The notes beneath the pieces were generated by a model, which saw only the letters and a program-made list of their open reading frames with translations, was not told the DNA's origin and ran no database searches. Source: Alcaligenaceae bacterium (GTDB taxonomy: Bacteria > Pseudomonadota > Gammaproteobacteria > Burkholderiales > Burkholderiaceae_B). From it: a DNA stretch of 40,411 nt. The first letter of the stretch is position 1; every line of letters starts with the position of its first letter. Where the stretch lies: assembly GCA_947484295.1 (NCBI GenBank), contig CANKOW010000004.1:1-40411 (forward strand), given 5' to 3'. The position numbers and the translations under genes were made by a program. This document shows, piece after piece, positions 16,392-24,258 of the stretch.

Positions 16392-16766
16392 GGGTCTTGG
16401 GTCCTTTGGATGTTCGAGACATCTGCTTCAAGAAAAAATAGCGTCACGGCGTACACTTTCGAGAGTACCGTATCGCTTTGACAGATCAGCATATTTTGTC
16501 TTGTTCATACCGTTGCAAGCCTAACGGAATAGAGATTTGCACTTTATGAACGTCATCCGCATTTTTTTGAATACCACTAGGCAACAACCATAAGTGTCTG
16601 CCAACGCAGGCCACAGCATCAATCGCCTCATGATCAGCGTTTGGGTGTAAACCCTAGGTGCACGCAAAATATTGCATATTTGTATTGACGCCTCGCGCAC
16701 TTGGCTCGTAAAAAAGAAACAGGCGCATTTAGGCCTCATGAACCCTTCTAAAAAAAGACCAACAAT
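16392..16766. other. Intergenic region, no gene seen
   Basis: A 375-bp divergent spacer between the small unknown gene (minus strand) and a Bug receptor gene (plus strand). Short open frames exist but none has a ribosome-binding site or recognisable product. A TTGACG at 16685 could be a -35 element for the receptor gene, but the partner -10 is poor. It should hold promoters for both flanking genes; I cannot place them. Confidence 0.6.
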
Positions 16767-17762
16767 ATGAAACACTCTCGCCGAACTTTTAATTCAATCT
16801 GCGTATTGGCAAGTGCGTTTGCTGCCAGTGCACTTGCTTTTGGCAGCGTTGTGCTCGCTGACACCTACCCCTCACGGGCAATTAAAGTCATCGTGCCCTA
16901 TGCACCAGGTGGCGGAGCTGATTCGTTTGCACGTCTTTCGGCTCCAGAGCTTGAAAAAATCTTGGGTGCGCAGTTGATCATTGAAAACCTGGCGGGCGCA
17001 AACTCAGCCATTGGTGCACAGGCGATGGCCAGAGCCAAACCCGACGGGTACACCCTGATGTTCACAACCGACTCTACGGCCGTTGCAAATTCTTTACTTT
17101 ACAAAAATCTGTCTTATAAACCCGAAGACCTTGTTTCAATAGGTACGCTCAACGAAGTCGCGCTTGGCATCGTTGTCGCAGATAGCCTGCCGATTAAAAC
17201 TTTCAAAGAACTCGTCGAATACACCAAGACCTACAAGGGCAACCTTGCATATGGCTCTTATGGGCTCGGCAGCCAGGCCCATATGATGGGCGAAGCCTAC
17301 AACAAACTGACCGGTTCTACTCTGGTACACGTGCCTTACAAGGGTGCCGCGCCGGCAGTGACTGATGTCATGGCTGGTCAAGTGCTGTTTACGTTTCCGG
17401 CGCTGATCACAGTGCGCGGCAATATTCAGGCCCAAAAACTACGCATGCTCGCCGTCACAAGTAGCGCACGATTACCTAGCTTGCCTGACGTGCCAACGTT
17501 CAAAGAGCTGGGCTACGAAAAAATGTCAGTCGGCGCTTGGTACGGATACTTTGCGCCTAAAGATACCCCTGTTGCAGTGGTCAAGAAATTCAACGCAGCC
17601 TTAGCGACCGTACTTCAAGAAAAAACTTTTGTAGACAAACTGATTGAACGAGGAGCGATCCCCTTAATCAGTACGCCTGAACAAATGGGCGCCTTAATCG
17701 AAAAAGAAAAGAAATTCACGGCTGAGGTCTTGGCCTTGACGAACATTAAGGTCGACGAATAA
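16767..17762 (+). CDS. Bug/TctC-family periplasmic solute-binding receptor
   Basis: A 331-residue receptor with an N-terminal KHSRRTFNSICVLAS segment: a twin arginine followed by a hydrophobic stretch, with cleavage near VVLADTYPS (about residue 31). Family signatures are YPSRAIKVIVPYAPGGGAD, IIENLAGANS, KPDGYTL and VHVPYKGAAPAV, and the C-terminal lobe includes VGAWYGYFAPKDTPV. The ENLAGANS loop differs from the usual ENRxGAGG, which may affect ligand choice. The ribosome-binding site is weak (an A-rich run with AGA). It stands alone between a divergent unknown gene and a converging gene, with no transporter or catabolic partner to hint at its substrate. Confidence 0.95.
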   Translation: MKHSRRTFNSICVLASAFAASALAFGSVVLADTYPSRAIKVIVPYAPGGGADSFARLSAPELEKILGAQLIIENLAGANSAIGAQAMARAKPDGYTLMFTTDSTAVANSLLYKNLSYKPEDLVSIGTLNEVALGIVVADSLPIKTFKELVEYTKTYKGNLAYGSYGLGSQAHMMGEAYNKLTGSTLVHVPYKGAAPAVTDVMAGQVLFTFPALITVRGNIQAQKLRMLAVTSSARLPSLPDVPTFKELGYEKMSVGAWYGYFAPKDTPVAVVKKFNAALATVLQEKTFVDKLIERGAIPLISTPEQMGALIEKEKKFTAEVLALTNIKVDE

Positions 17763-17869
17763 GCCTTAGCTGATGCGCTGAGGGCCGCACTATGCGGTCA
17801 CCTGCGCGATTGCTACCGTCTACATTGCATAGCCAGAAGCGCACGCAAGTCAAAAAAATATAGCCGTGT

Positions 17870-18451
17870 CTACTGAGTGGCCAAACCGGCATTAAAGACA
17901 TTTTTGCCGCGAACACTTGAGCAGTCGTTTCTGCCATTCATGCATAACGCCGCTCGTTTGTTATAAAAATACATCATCTGCTTGCTGTAAAAAAGCTCGG
18001 TCCATTGGATCATCAGCTCGACATCGACGTTGGGCGCAAACCGCGGTATCCATTGGCGTAAACGGGTTGTACTCTCGTCAATCAGATGCCCGCTATTTTT
18101 ATAATTACCGTGCAGGCCCACTGTCGACTCATCCCCCTCAAGTTTTCGAGTGACACCACCAAGCCACATGCGTGAACACGACGACAAGCAAAAACCTTCA
18201 ATGCTGGTTGAAATCTTATGTTTGCGAATCGTTTCACCAATGCAGTAACCTGTATTGGCAACGCCGCCATTAGAGTTACTGAGCACGACCAGACTCACCT
18301 GCCCAGCGCTAATGATTTGCTTGAGCTTATCGCATTCACCGCCCACAACTGGGCCCGACATGTAAACCGTTGTGCCTGATACCGTGATATCCATTGACGC
18401 AGCGCAATGGCAAAATACAATCATGAGTACGCCGATTATCTTACTTATCAT
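17870..18451 (-). CDS. Exported ClpP/crotonase-fold-like protein (COG3904-like)
   Basis: A 193-residue protein with an N-terminal signal (about 1-19, IIGVLMIVFCHCAAS). The mature part has LVVLSNSNGGVANTGYCIG, then GFCLSSCSRMWLGG and STVGLHGNY, the pattern of predicted periplasmic proteins grouped as COG3904: a Gly-Gly turn like the oxyanion region of ClpP-type serine proteases, a Ser/Cys-rich helix start where ClpP has its nucleophile, and a GLHG strand. The mature chain has six cysteines, suggesting disulfides in the periplasm. Whether it is a peptidase is unknown. It converges on the Bug gene and is divergent from the SRAP gene. The start lacks a strong ribosome-binding site. Confidence 0.65.
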   Translation of the reverse strand: MISKIIGVLMIVFCHCAASMDITVSGTTVYMSGPVVGGECDKLKQIISAGQVSLVVLSNSNGGVANTGYCIGETIRKHKISTSIEGFCLSSCSRMWLGGVTRKLEGDESTVGLHGNYKNSGHLIDESTTRLRQWIPRFAPNVDVELMIQWTELFYSKQMMYFYNKRAALCMNGRNDCSSVRGKNVFNAGLATQ

Positions 18452-18537
18452 CTTGGCTCATTTTGGTTGAACTGCTATGGGTTCTTAAGACGGGTACATT
18501 ATTATTCAACACTAAGAAAAACGTCAATACTTAACCC

Positions 18538-19197
18538 ATGTGCAGCCATTACAAGCCCGTTACCCAAACAAACCAGCTACGTCAAGCCTTTGGGCTGGGT
18601 CAGGTTGAGCATCTTGGCAAGCCTGACATGTGGCCCGGCTACGAGGGGCTGTTCATCCGCCCTCACCCGCATGCGGAGGTGGGCGATGAAGCGGTACCGG
18701 CGTGCGAGGCATTTATAGGCCACTGGGGCCTAATCCCTCATTGGTCTAAAGATGGCAAGGTCAAGGGCACGTTCAATGCACGCAGTGAGACCATTGCTGA
18801 AAAGCCCACGTTTCGCGATGCCTGGAAAAAAGGCCACCGCTGCATTATTCCGGCGATGTCGGTGTTTGAGCCTGATTGGCGCACAGGCAAAGCCTTAGCC
18901 GCTGAGGTGTCACAGGCTGATGGCGAGCCAATGGGTATTGCGGGGATATGGTCAGCGTGGCGCTCACCTACTGGCTGGGTAGAAAGCTACACCATGCTCA
19001 CAGTCAATGCAGATGACCACGCTCTGTTTAAGCTATTACACAAGCCACAAGACGAAAAACGCATGGTGGTGATCTTGAATCCTGACAGCTATGAGATTTG
19101 GCTGAAAGGGACGCAATCAGACATAAAGCCGTTAATTAGGCAGTGCCCGGCCGAGGCACTTAAGCTTCAAAGTCAAATCGCGAAGCAGCTTCCATAG
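18538..19197 (+). CDS. SRAP-domain protein (HMCES/YedK family), DNA-protein crosslink sensor of abasic sites
   Basis: A 219-residue single-domain protein. SRAP proteins cover abasic sites in single-stranded DNA through a thiazolidine link formed by the N-terminal Cys after Met removal. Here the chain starts MCSHYKP, giving Cys2, and this fixes the start codon despite a weak ribosome-binding site. Other family positions are visible: GLIPHWSK, the invariant FNARSET, the Glu in PAMSVFEPDW, and the His of LLHKPQDEKRM. Bacterial members are often found with SOS genes and in prophage or accessory regions. The 3' end overlaps a converging membrane-protein gene by 66 bp. Confidence 0.93.
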   Translation: MCSHYKPVTQTNQLRQAFGLGQVEHLGKPDMWPGYEGLFIRPHPHAEVGDEAVPACEAFIGHWGLIPHWSKDGKVKGTFNARSETIAEKPTFRDAWKKGHRCIIPAMSVFEPDWRTGKALAAEVSQADGEPMGIAGIWSAWRSPTGWVESYTMLTVNADDHALFKLLHKPQDEKRMVVILNPDSYEIWLKGTQSDIKPLIRQCPAEALKLQSQIAKQLP

Positions 19198-19575
19198 CTT
19201 TATCGAGAGCCGTCCGACTATTGAAATTAATGTTGATGAAAAAACAAAACAAGACAAGATAAGTATCAATCTGTTGATCACTGCACCCGAGGTTTTGAAG
19301 TCGGACGACATAGCAGCAACTGGCCCCAAGCTCCAGACTAGGATTAAAGTAATAATCAACCCAGTGCCTGCTGAACTGTATTTCAAAGCTCTCGATGAGC
19401 GGTGCTCCCAAAACACTATCGCGACCGAAAGCGGATAGGCAAGAATAGAATAAATGACTACGGTGCCAAAATAATAAGGTCGTGCACCAGCAAGATACCC
19501 GTCAAAGTAAAACGCCACGCACACGGCCATAGAAAGAAACGTCATGGCAGCAGCTAGCAAGAATTTTTTACCCAT
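19132..19575 (-). CDS. Small integral membrane protein of unknown function
   Basis: A 147-residue protein with four predicted transmembrane helices: about 5-27, 36-56, 68-90 and 101-121, separated by short loops, and a basic C-terminal tail (KLWKLLRDLTLKLKC). No family is recognised. Hydrophobicity over most of its length argues for a real coding gene, although the last 22 codons lie antisense to the end of the SRAP gene. The ribosome-binding site is poor (GGA 11 bases upstream). It is on the same strand as, and 25 bp downstream of, the WYL regulator gene, so it may share its transcript. Confidence 0.6.
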   Translation of the reverse strand: MGKKFLLAAAMTFLSMAVCVAFYFDGYLAGARPYYFGTVVIYSILAYPLSVAIVFWEHRSSRALKYSSAGTGLIITLILVWSLGPVAAMSSDFKTSGAVINRLILILSCFVFSSTLISIVGRLSIKLWKLLRDLTLKLKCLGRALPN

Positions 19576-19600
19576 TTTTAAAATAGTCCAGGTTCATTGA

Positions 19601-20572
19601 CTAATAAAGTTTCAAAATTTTCTGCACCGTCTCTTTGACTTTCTTTTTAAGTGCTGCTGGCGCTATTACTTCAACGTCAGGGCCTTGGCGCAAGATGTCT
19701 TGGATGAGCTCCCAATCTTCACCATAGGGCACTTCAAGTGTGTAGCTACCATCAGCGTGCACTTCACCAACTTGCTCGGGATGCCAGACTTCGCGTGCAA
19801 CCCACTGGGCTCTAAACGGCGTGAACTTTAGTTTAGCGACTTGGCGATTTTTACCTGAAAAGATACCGTAACTGGTTTCGAACATTTCGCGCAACTCTGC
19901 CTCGGCCACATTCTTGGCGGCCTTATCGATCAGCTGAACGCCGCTCAACGCATCTAAGGCAAAGCTGCGTAGACCTTCGCGCAAGTGGCAATAGGCGTCC
20001 ATGTACCAATTATCGCGGTAATAGACTAGGCGCTGAGGTGACACTTGCCGCTCAGTCGTCTGCCCTGTTTGGCGCGCAAAGTGTTTGATATCGAGTCGTT
20101 TGCGTTGCACCAAGGCGTGGGCAATCACTTGAAAATAGTCGCCAGACACTTGTCGCTGTGCCATTGGCAAGATGCGAATGCGGTTCATCGCCTCTTTTGA
20201 GCTGCCGATACCCTCGTCTAATAGGCCCTCAAGACGGGCCTTAAACGGTGCCACATGCGGCAGCAACAAGCCACCGGGCTCGAGCTTTGAAATTAACTCG
20301 ATCATCGTCAGTAGCGAATGAATCTCTTGCTGGTTGAACCATACGCCCGGCAGCTCAAAGGTTTTACCCTCGGTGGGTTGACGCGTCATAGCATAGCCGC
20401 GCAATGTGGCATCCCAAGCAAAGGGGATGTGGAGCCGATCGCGCATATAGGCCAAATCACGATTTAAGGTCGCGCGTGACACCTCAAGCGCCTCTTGCAT
20501 CTGCTTCATTGTGACCGAAGGTTTGCCCATTAAGAGGCTTTGAATCTTATAGAAGCGTTCGGTGCGATCCAT
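19601..20572 (-). CDS. WYL-domain transcriptional regulator
   Basis: A 323-residue regulator. Residues 1-60 form a winged helix-turn-helix (MTMKQMQEALE-like region followed by VSRATLNRDLAYMRD), the middle carries the WYL ligand domain (RLVYYRDNWYMDAYCHLREG, with the W-Y pattern and a following Arg/His), and the C-terminal ~80 residues fit the WCX extension. WYL regulators respond to nucleic acids or nucleotides and often sit in phage-defence islands. I start it at the ATG at 20572, with GGCGGA 8-13 bases upstream; an open extension 32 codons further up has no site and an atypical sequence. Genes around it (SRAP, NERD-helicase) fit a DNA-stress or defence setting. Confidence 0.9.
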   Translation of the reverse strand: MDRTERFYKIQSLLMGKPSVTMKQMQEALEVSRATLNRDLAYMRDRLHIPFAWDATLRGYAMTRQPTEGKTFELPGVWFNQQEIHSLLTMIELISKLEPGGLLLPHVAPFKARLEGLLDEGIGSSKEAMNRIRILPMAQRQVSGDYFQVIAHALVQRKRLDIKHFARQTGQTTERQVSPQRLVYYRDNWYMDAYCHLREGLRSFALDALSGVQLIDKAAKNVAEAELREMFETSYGIFSGKNRQVAKLKFTPFRAQWVAREVWHPEQVGEVHADGSYTLEVPYGEDWELIQDILRQGPDVEVIAPAALKKKVKETVQKILKLY

Positions 20573-20821
20573 TCTTTTTATCCGCCAATCATGCAACTGA
20601 GTGCAAATGATGAACCAATGATAGTTAACTTTTTGACAAATATGTTGTGCTTTGTGCTGTCTCACCAAGTGATACTGAAAATAATCTTCTTACCTCGTTT
20701 GATACGAACGACCTAATGGCTAACGAGCCCCTCCTTTGAGCAAGGCTAAGGGTAATAGGCTTTGAGTTGCAGTCTTGAGCGCAAGCCGTGCCTGACGCTT
20801 GGCGCGGCGACTTTCGAGAGC

Positions 20822-21091
20822 CTAGACAAAGTCACGACGCCAGCGTTTTAATTCATCATCGTCTATGGCGCGCCCATTGACCAAGGCAAGGTAAAGCAAC
20901 CCTAAGCCAGGATTCAGCAACCCCGCCTGCTGACAGCAGCTAACGGGTTGTAATTCGTTCGCCAAGGGCGCGAAGCGTTGGGCACCAAACGCCAACACGC
21001 TTGCGCCCACGAGTACAACAAACCAAAGAAAAGATCTTTTTATAATTTTGCTCACCTCTTTTCTAATTATTAAGTGGTCAGTAGAACGCAA
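20822..21091 (-). CDS. Possible small single-pass membrane protein
   Basis: An 89-codon frame beginning at TTG; a GTG at 21055 is an alternative start preceded by AAAAGAG. One strong hydrophobic segment (about 20-37, FLWFVVLVGASVLAFG) follows a basic stretch, then a Cys-Cys pair, a Gly/Leu-rich part and a charged tail (DDDELKRWRRDFV). The N-terminal basic residues predict a cytoplasmic N-terminus or a signal anchor. No family is recognised. It is 40 bp downstream of the ybjN-like gene on the same strand, so co-transcription is plausible. The lack of an ATG lowers confidence. Confidence 0.4.
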   Translation of the reverse strand: MRSTDHLIIRKEVSKIIKRSFLWFVVLVGASVLAFGAQRFAPLANELQPVSCCQQAGLLNPGLGLLYLALVNGRAIDDDELKRWRRDFV

Positions 21092-21131
21092 CGCGTTCGC
21101 TGACCGTGTACTGCTCTTCGAGGCTTTGTCA

Positions 21132-21599
21132 TTAATTCAACGTCACAGGCTGCGACTCGCGGCGAAAGGCTGCGCGGTAATCACGACAAGCGCTCGCGAT
21201 AAATTCTGCGGCCGAGGCTAAGGTTCTGGTGTACTCAGCGACATCCGCACAGTGAGTTTCATAAGTCAGCCAGACAGTGTTGACGCCATTGACCACAGCC
21301 TTAACGCAACGACGGTCTGCGTTGATTTCATTTGCAACGTTTAATGCGTTGGTTCGATCGGCGGGGCCTAGCTCCCAGTAAACACAGCAGTAAAGACGAA
21401 AACCGCCTTGGCTTTGATACGGATCGACATAGAGCTTCCAGCCCTCACACTTAAAACCGATCGAGCCGTCGTTATCTAGCTTGGGACGAAAACCCTCGTC
21501 AGTCAGATGATTCAGAATCTGCTGCAGATTGACGTCGACTTCAACTTTTTGGGTAGGTAAAGCAATGGTTGCACTCTCAGTGCTCAGGGCTGCTGACAT
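21132..21599 (-). CDS. YbjN-domain protein
   Basis: A 155-residue cytosolic protein of the YbjN type (PF10722-like): LQQILNHLTDEGFRPKLDND, the strand pair GSIGFKCEGWKLYVDPYQ, FRLYCCVYWEL, and a helix ending in ALNVANEIN followed by VKAVVNGVNTVWLTYE. These match the family's alternating helix and beta-sheet layout, related to the type III chaperone fold. YbjN proteins have been linked to stress and motility control, but no biochemical activity is established. AGGAGA stands 6-11 bases ahead of the ATG, a strong ribosome-binding site. The leader just upstream contains three palindromes, so regulation at the promoter or RNA level is likely. Confidence 0.85.
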   Translation of the reverse strand: MSAALSTESATIALPTQKVEVDVNLQQILNHLTDEGFRPKLDNDGSIGFKCEGWKLYVDPYQSQGGFRLYCCVYWELGPADRTNALNVANEINADRRCVKAVVNGVNTVWLTYETHCADVAEYTRTLASAAEFIASACRDYRAAFRRESQPVTLN

Positions 21600-21621
21600 T
21601 TGTAATCTCCTGGGAATTGAT

Positions 21622-21677
21622 CCTCATATCCGATATGAGGTTAGTATCACCTCATGAGTGCCTCACCAGATGAGGCA
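21622..21677. promoter_or_regulatory. Cluster of three palindromes sharing CCTCA/TGAGG arms
   Basis: Three dyads lie in 56 bp between the divergent ybjN-like and NERD-helicase genes: CCTCATATC-C-GATATGAGG (21622-21640, perfect 9-bp arms), CTCATGAG (21651-21658) and TGCCTCA-CCAGA-TGAGGCA (21659-21677, perfect 7-bp arms). All use the same CTCA/TGAG half-site. The first is about 11 bp upstream of the ybjN ribosome-binding site. Candidate operator array or leader hairpins; the regulator is not identified. Confidence 0.6.
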
Positions 21678-21876
21678 CCAGGTCTCAAACTGATAAAAAT
21701 TCGTTAAAAAGTGAGTAAAAGACAGCAGCCTAAAACGGCTATTCTTAGGCAAACAACCAATCTTGATAGCCGAGCCGTCGATCCTACGAATCAAGCCGTC
21801 AGTGATGCCAGTCAAGCATTCAATGCCGAGAGGCTAGCTCTCATCCTATAGACGATCTCTCGCTTAGACAAAAATA

Positions 21877-23508
21877 ATGGCTAACTTAGTCCCCGACCTT
21901 TTTAAGCCCAAGTACAGCACTGGCATCGAGCGCGAGCTTGATGTTTTGTATCGTCTTGAGGCGTCGTTGCCCGACGGCTATGAAATCTTTCATAGCGTGT
22001 CGTGGCATTCGCTGCATAACGACTACGACAAACACGGCGAGATTGATATTGTCGTGCTCTCGCCCATCGGTAACGTCTTGCTTGTTGAGGTCAAAGCTGG
22101 CGACGTTTCGATCACCGATGGCCAAATCACCAAGGTCTATCGCGATGGCCCCAGTGATGTGGGACGGCAGACCAGGATTCAGTTTGCAGCAGTGATCAGT
22201 CGGCTGTCGAACGCAGGCTTACACACCCATGTCACAAATTGCCTCGTGCTACCCGACTACATTGTGGGTGAGCAACAAATCATCACGATACCGCCTGAAC
22301 GCATTATTGATTCAACTCGGTTCGATCAGTTAGGGTCGCTTACCAGAGAAATGCTGGCGGTCGACCAACCAGCCACCGATGTTGAACGTATTCGTAAATT
22401 CTTTTGCAATCAATTTAACGCCACGCTGGACATGCGCGTATTGGGCGAGCAGGTGCGCACCACTACCCTGCGTTTGGCCGATGGCCTGGCCACCTGGGTG
22501 CCGCGCATTACTGCCCCTTCAGGGGTAATCAGAATACAAGCCACAGCCGGCTCAGGTAAAACGCAGCTTGCGCTTAAATTATTAGAAAACGCTTCAGCAA
22601 AATCTTTTAAAAGCTTATACGTTTGTTACAACAGAAGCCTTGCTGATCACATCGGGCATATTGCACCAGCTAAGGCTAAGGTCGCAAGTTTTCATGAACT
22701 GTGTGTTGAATATTATCGGCAAACGATAGGCGAGCCTGATTTTTCGGCACCCAACAACTACGATCGCTTAAGCCAACACTATTGCGAGGCGATAGAAGCC
22801 ACTGCTAGTTTGCAGCAACGCTATCAACTGATTGTGCTGGATGAAGGACAAGATTTGCAACCCGAATGGGTGGCAGCACTGCTGCCTCAGTTAACCGATG
22901 ACGGCAAGATCTATTTGCTTGAGGATGATGCACAGCGACTCTATAAACGCGAAGAGTTTGTTCTAACAGATGTGGTGACCATAACCTGCCAAGATAACTT
23001 TCGAACCCCTGGCGCGATTTGCCATGTCATTAACGCGCTGGGATTAACTGAACAGCCGGTGGTATCTCGCTCTTTCTACCGCGGCGAGTCACCTAATTTT
23101 TATATATACACCAATGACACAGAACTCTTGCGTCAGACCGAAGCCGCAGTCGGGCATCTGCTTAAACGCGGGATCGCACTTAAAGATATTGCCATCATTA
23201 GTTGGCGCGGCTTAGCCGGCTCGGTCTTAATTAAGACACTTCAACTGGGTGAATTCACTTTGCGCCGCCCTACCGGTAAGTATTCAGCCGCTGGCGACGC
23301 GCTATGGACTGAAGGCACACTACTAACGGATTCTGTCTATCGCTTCAAGGGCCAAAGCGCAGCAGGCATCGTGCTGACTGAAGTTGATTTTGAAAACTTT
23401 GATGACAAAGCACGACGCCAACTGTTTGTGGGCCTCACGCGCGCGCAACTGGCTGTTGAAGTTGTGTTGACTGAAGAAGCTGCCAGTTGCTTAAGCTCAA
23501 TTGTGTGA
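21877..23508 (+). CDS. NERD-domain nuclease fused to SF1 (UvrD-like) helicase
   Basis: A 543-residue two-part protein. Residues about 15-130 are a NERD (nuclease-related) domain with a PD-(D/E)xK-like core: GEIDIVVLSPIGNVLLVEVKAG gives Asp57 and Glu71-x-Lys73. Residues about 210-540 are a compact superfamily 1 helicase: Walker A ATAGSGKTQ (222-230), DExQD box LDEGQD (321-326), motif III LLEDDAQR, motif IV NFRTP, motif V YRFKGQSAAGIVL and motif VI FVGLTRAQ with the Arg finger. Such NERD-helicase fusions include the single-protein phage-defence effector Nhi, so nucleic-acid degradation in defence or repair is inferred. The ATG lacks a clear ribosome-binding site. Its upstream region shares the palindrome cluster with ybjN. 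Confidence 0.9.
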   Translation: MANLVPDLFKPKYSTGIERELDVLYRLEASLPDGYEIFHSVSWHSLHNDYDKHGEIDIVVLSPIGNVLLVEVKAGDVSITDGQITKVYRDGPSDVGRQTRIQFAAVISRLSNAGLHTHVTNCLVLPDYIVGEQQIITIPPERIIDSTRFDQLGSLTREMLAVDQPATDVERIRKFFCNQFNATLDMRVLGEQVRTTTLRLADGLATWVPRITAPSGVIRIQATAGSGKTQLALKLLENASAKSFKSLYVCYNRSLADHIGHIAPAKAKVASFHELCVEYYRQTIGEPDFSAPNNYDRLSQHYCEAIEATASLQQRYQLIVLDEGQDLQPEWVAALLPQLTDDGKIYLLEDDAQRLYKREEFVLTDVVTITCQDNFRTPGAICHVINALGLTEQPVVSRSFYRGESPNFYIYTNDTELLRQTEAAVGHLLKRGIALKDIAIISWRGLAGSVLIKTLQLGEFTLRRPTGKYSAAGDALWTEGTLLTDSVYRFKGQSAAGIVLTEVDFENFDDKARRQLFVGLTRAQLAVEVVLTEEAASCLSSIV

Positions 23509-23635
23509 AGCGTATGCTGCGACGGGTCATTTTGAGTCTTCGCACTATGATTTTAATCTGCTGCATGTATCAGTTTTGTGGCTTGCTGAATACTCGTTCG
23601 ACGCGTAACCGGTTTAAAGGCTGTGTTCGTTGCGA

Positions 23636-23962
23636 CTAGAACGCACCCGTTTCAGAGGTGTTTTTTGACTTGCGAACGCGTTGCGGCAGTTTTTCATCCA
23701 TCAGAATTAAACCGATCGAGTCGTTTGCGGTGTCGAGAAGCTGATCGAACTCACCGAGCGCACCAAAAACTTGCAAGGCACGGACTAGGTGATGAAGTGC
23801 ACTACCGGGGTGCCCTGACTCTAAACGACGGACCGTGTTGATTGAACTTCCAATCCGCTCTGCAAGATCTTTTTGCGTCAAATTGCGCCGACGCCGAGCA
23901 AGTGATAGGGCTGAACCTAAGCGGCCTAAACTGCGTGTGACTGGCAATGGGATATCAGACAT
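23636..23962 (-). CDS. HipB-like XRE-family DNA-binding protein, no HipA partner
   Basis: A 108-residue helix-turn-helix protein. Residues about 13-67 are an XRE/Cro fold (LGSALSLARRRRNLTQKDLA, then IGSSINTVRRLESGHPGS). The C-terminal tail (LILMDEKLPQRVRKSK) resembles antitoxins of HipAB toxin-antitoxin pairs, which repress their own promoters and neutralise the HipA kinase. A hipA gene would be expected directly downstream on the minus strand, but the 127 bp there are non-coding and the next gene is the converging helicase. So it is an orphan: either a remnant or a stand-alone repressor. No Shine-Dalgarno is seen. The AT-rich stretch upstream probably holds its promoter. Confidence 0.85.
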   Translation of the reverse strand: MSDIPLPVTRSLGRLGSALSLARRRRNLTQKDLAERIGSSINTVRRLESGHPGSALHHLVRALQVFGALGEFDQLLDTANDSIGLILMDEKLPQRVRKSKNTSETGAF

Positions 23963-24240
23963 ATTGTTTTAAATAGCTATAAAAAAATTATTACTCATAA
24001 GAAGCTATATATAGCATTTTAAATAAATTAAACAATACTTAATTTTTACTATATTTATCAATTTATTTAAGTAAAAGTTATTATATGAATTATTAAAATA
24101 TATAAATATCTATTTATGAATACTTATAATTTTATCAAGGTAAAAAATCTCATTTGACGACAAACCCCTCATCTGTCTCACTCCCTGAGGTACCACCTCC
24201 TCTACTGTCTAGTCCAATTCATTTATTTTTATTAATACAG
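23963..24240. other. Strongly AT-rich divergent intergenic region
   Basis: The space between the XRE gene (minus) and the merR gene (plus). From 23963 to about 24150 almost every base is A or T, unlike anything around it. It includes GCTATATATAGC (24004-24015, perfect palindrome) and a second AGCTAT at 23974. From about 24160 composition returns to normal and GAGGT-ACC-ACCTC (24187-24199) forms another inverted repeat. No coding frame is supported. Probable promoter/operator region for both flanking regulators; possible H-NS-like silencing target. Confidence 0.6.
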
Positions 24241-24258
24241 TTGATTTGTACAGTAATA

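Noticed and set aside
16521-16775. 84-codon minus-strand frame upstream of a Bug gene
   Set aside because: No ribosome-binding site, no domain, and it overlaps the start of a clear gene.
17786-17798. Hairpin CCGCA-CTA-TGCGG between converging genes
   Set aside because: Short stem and no T-tract on either strand; too weak to call a terminator.
20573-20668. N-terminal extension of the WYL regulator
   Set aside because: Atypical composition and no ribosome-binding site; the ATG at 20572 directly starts the helix-turn-helix and has GGCGGA upstream.
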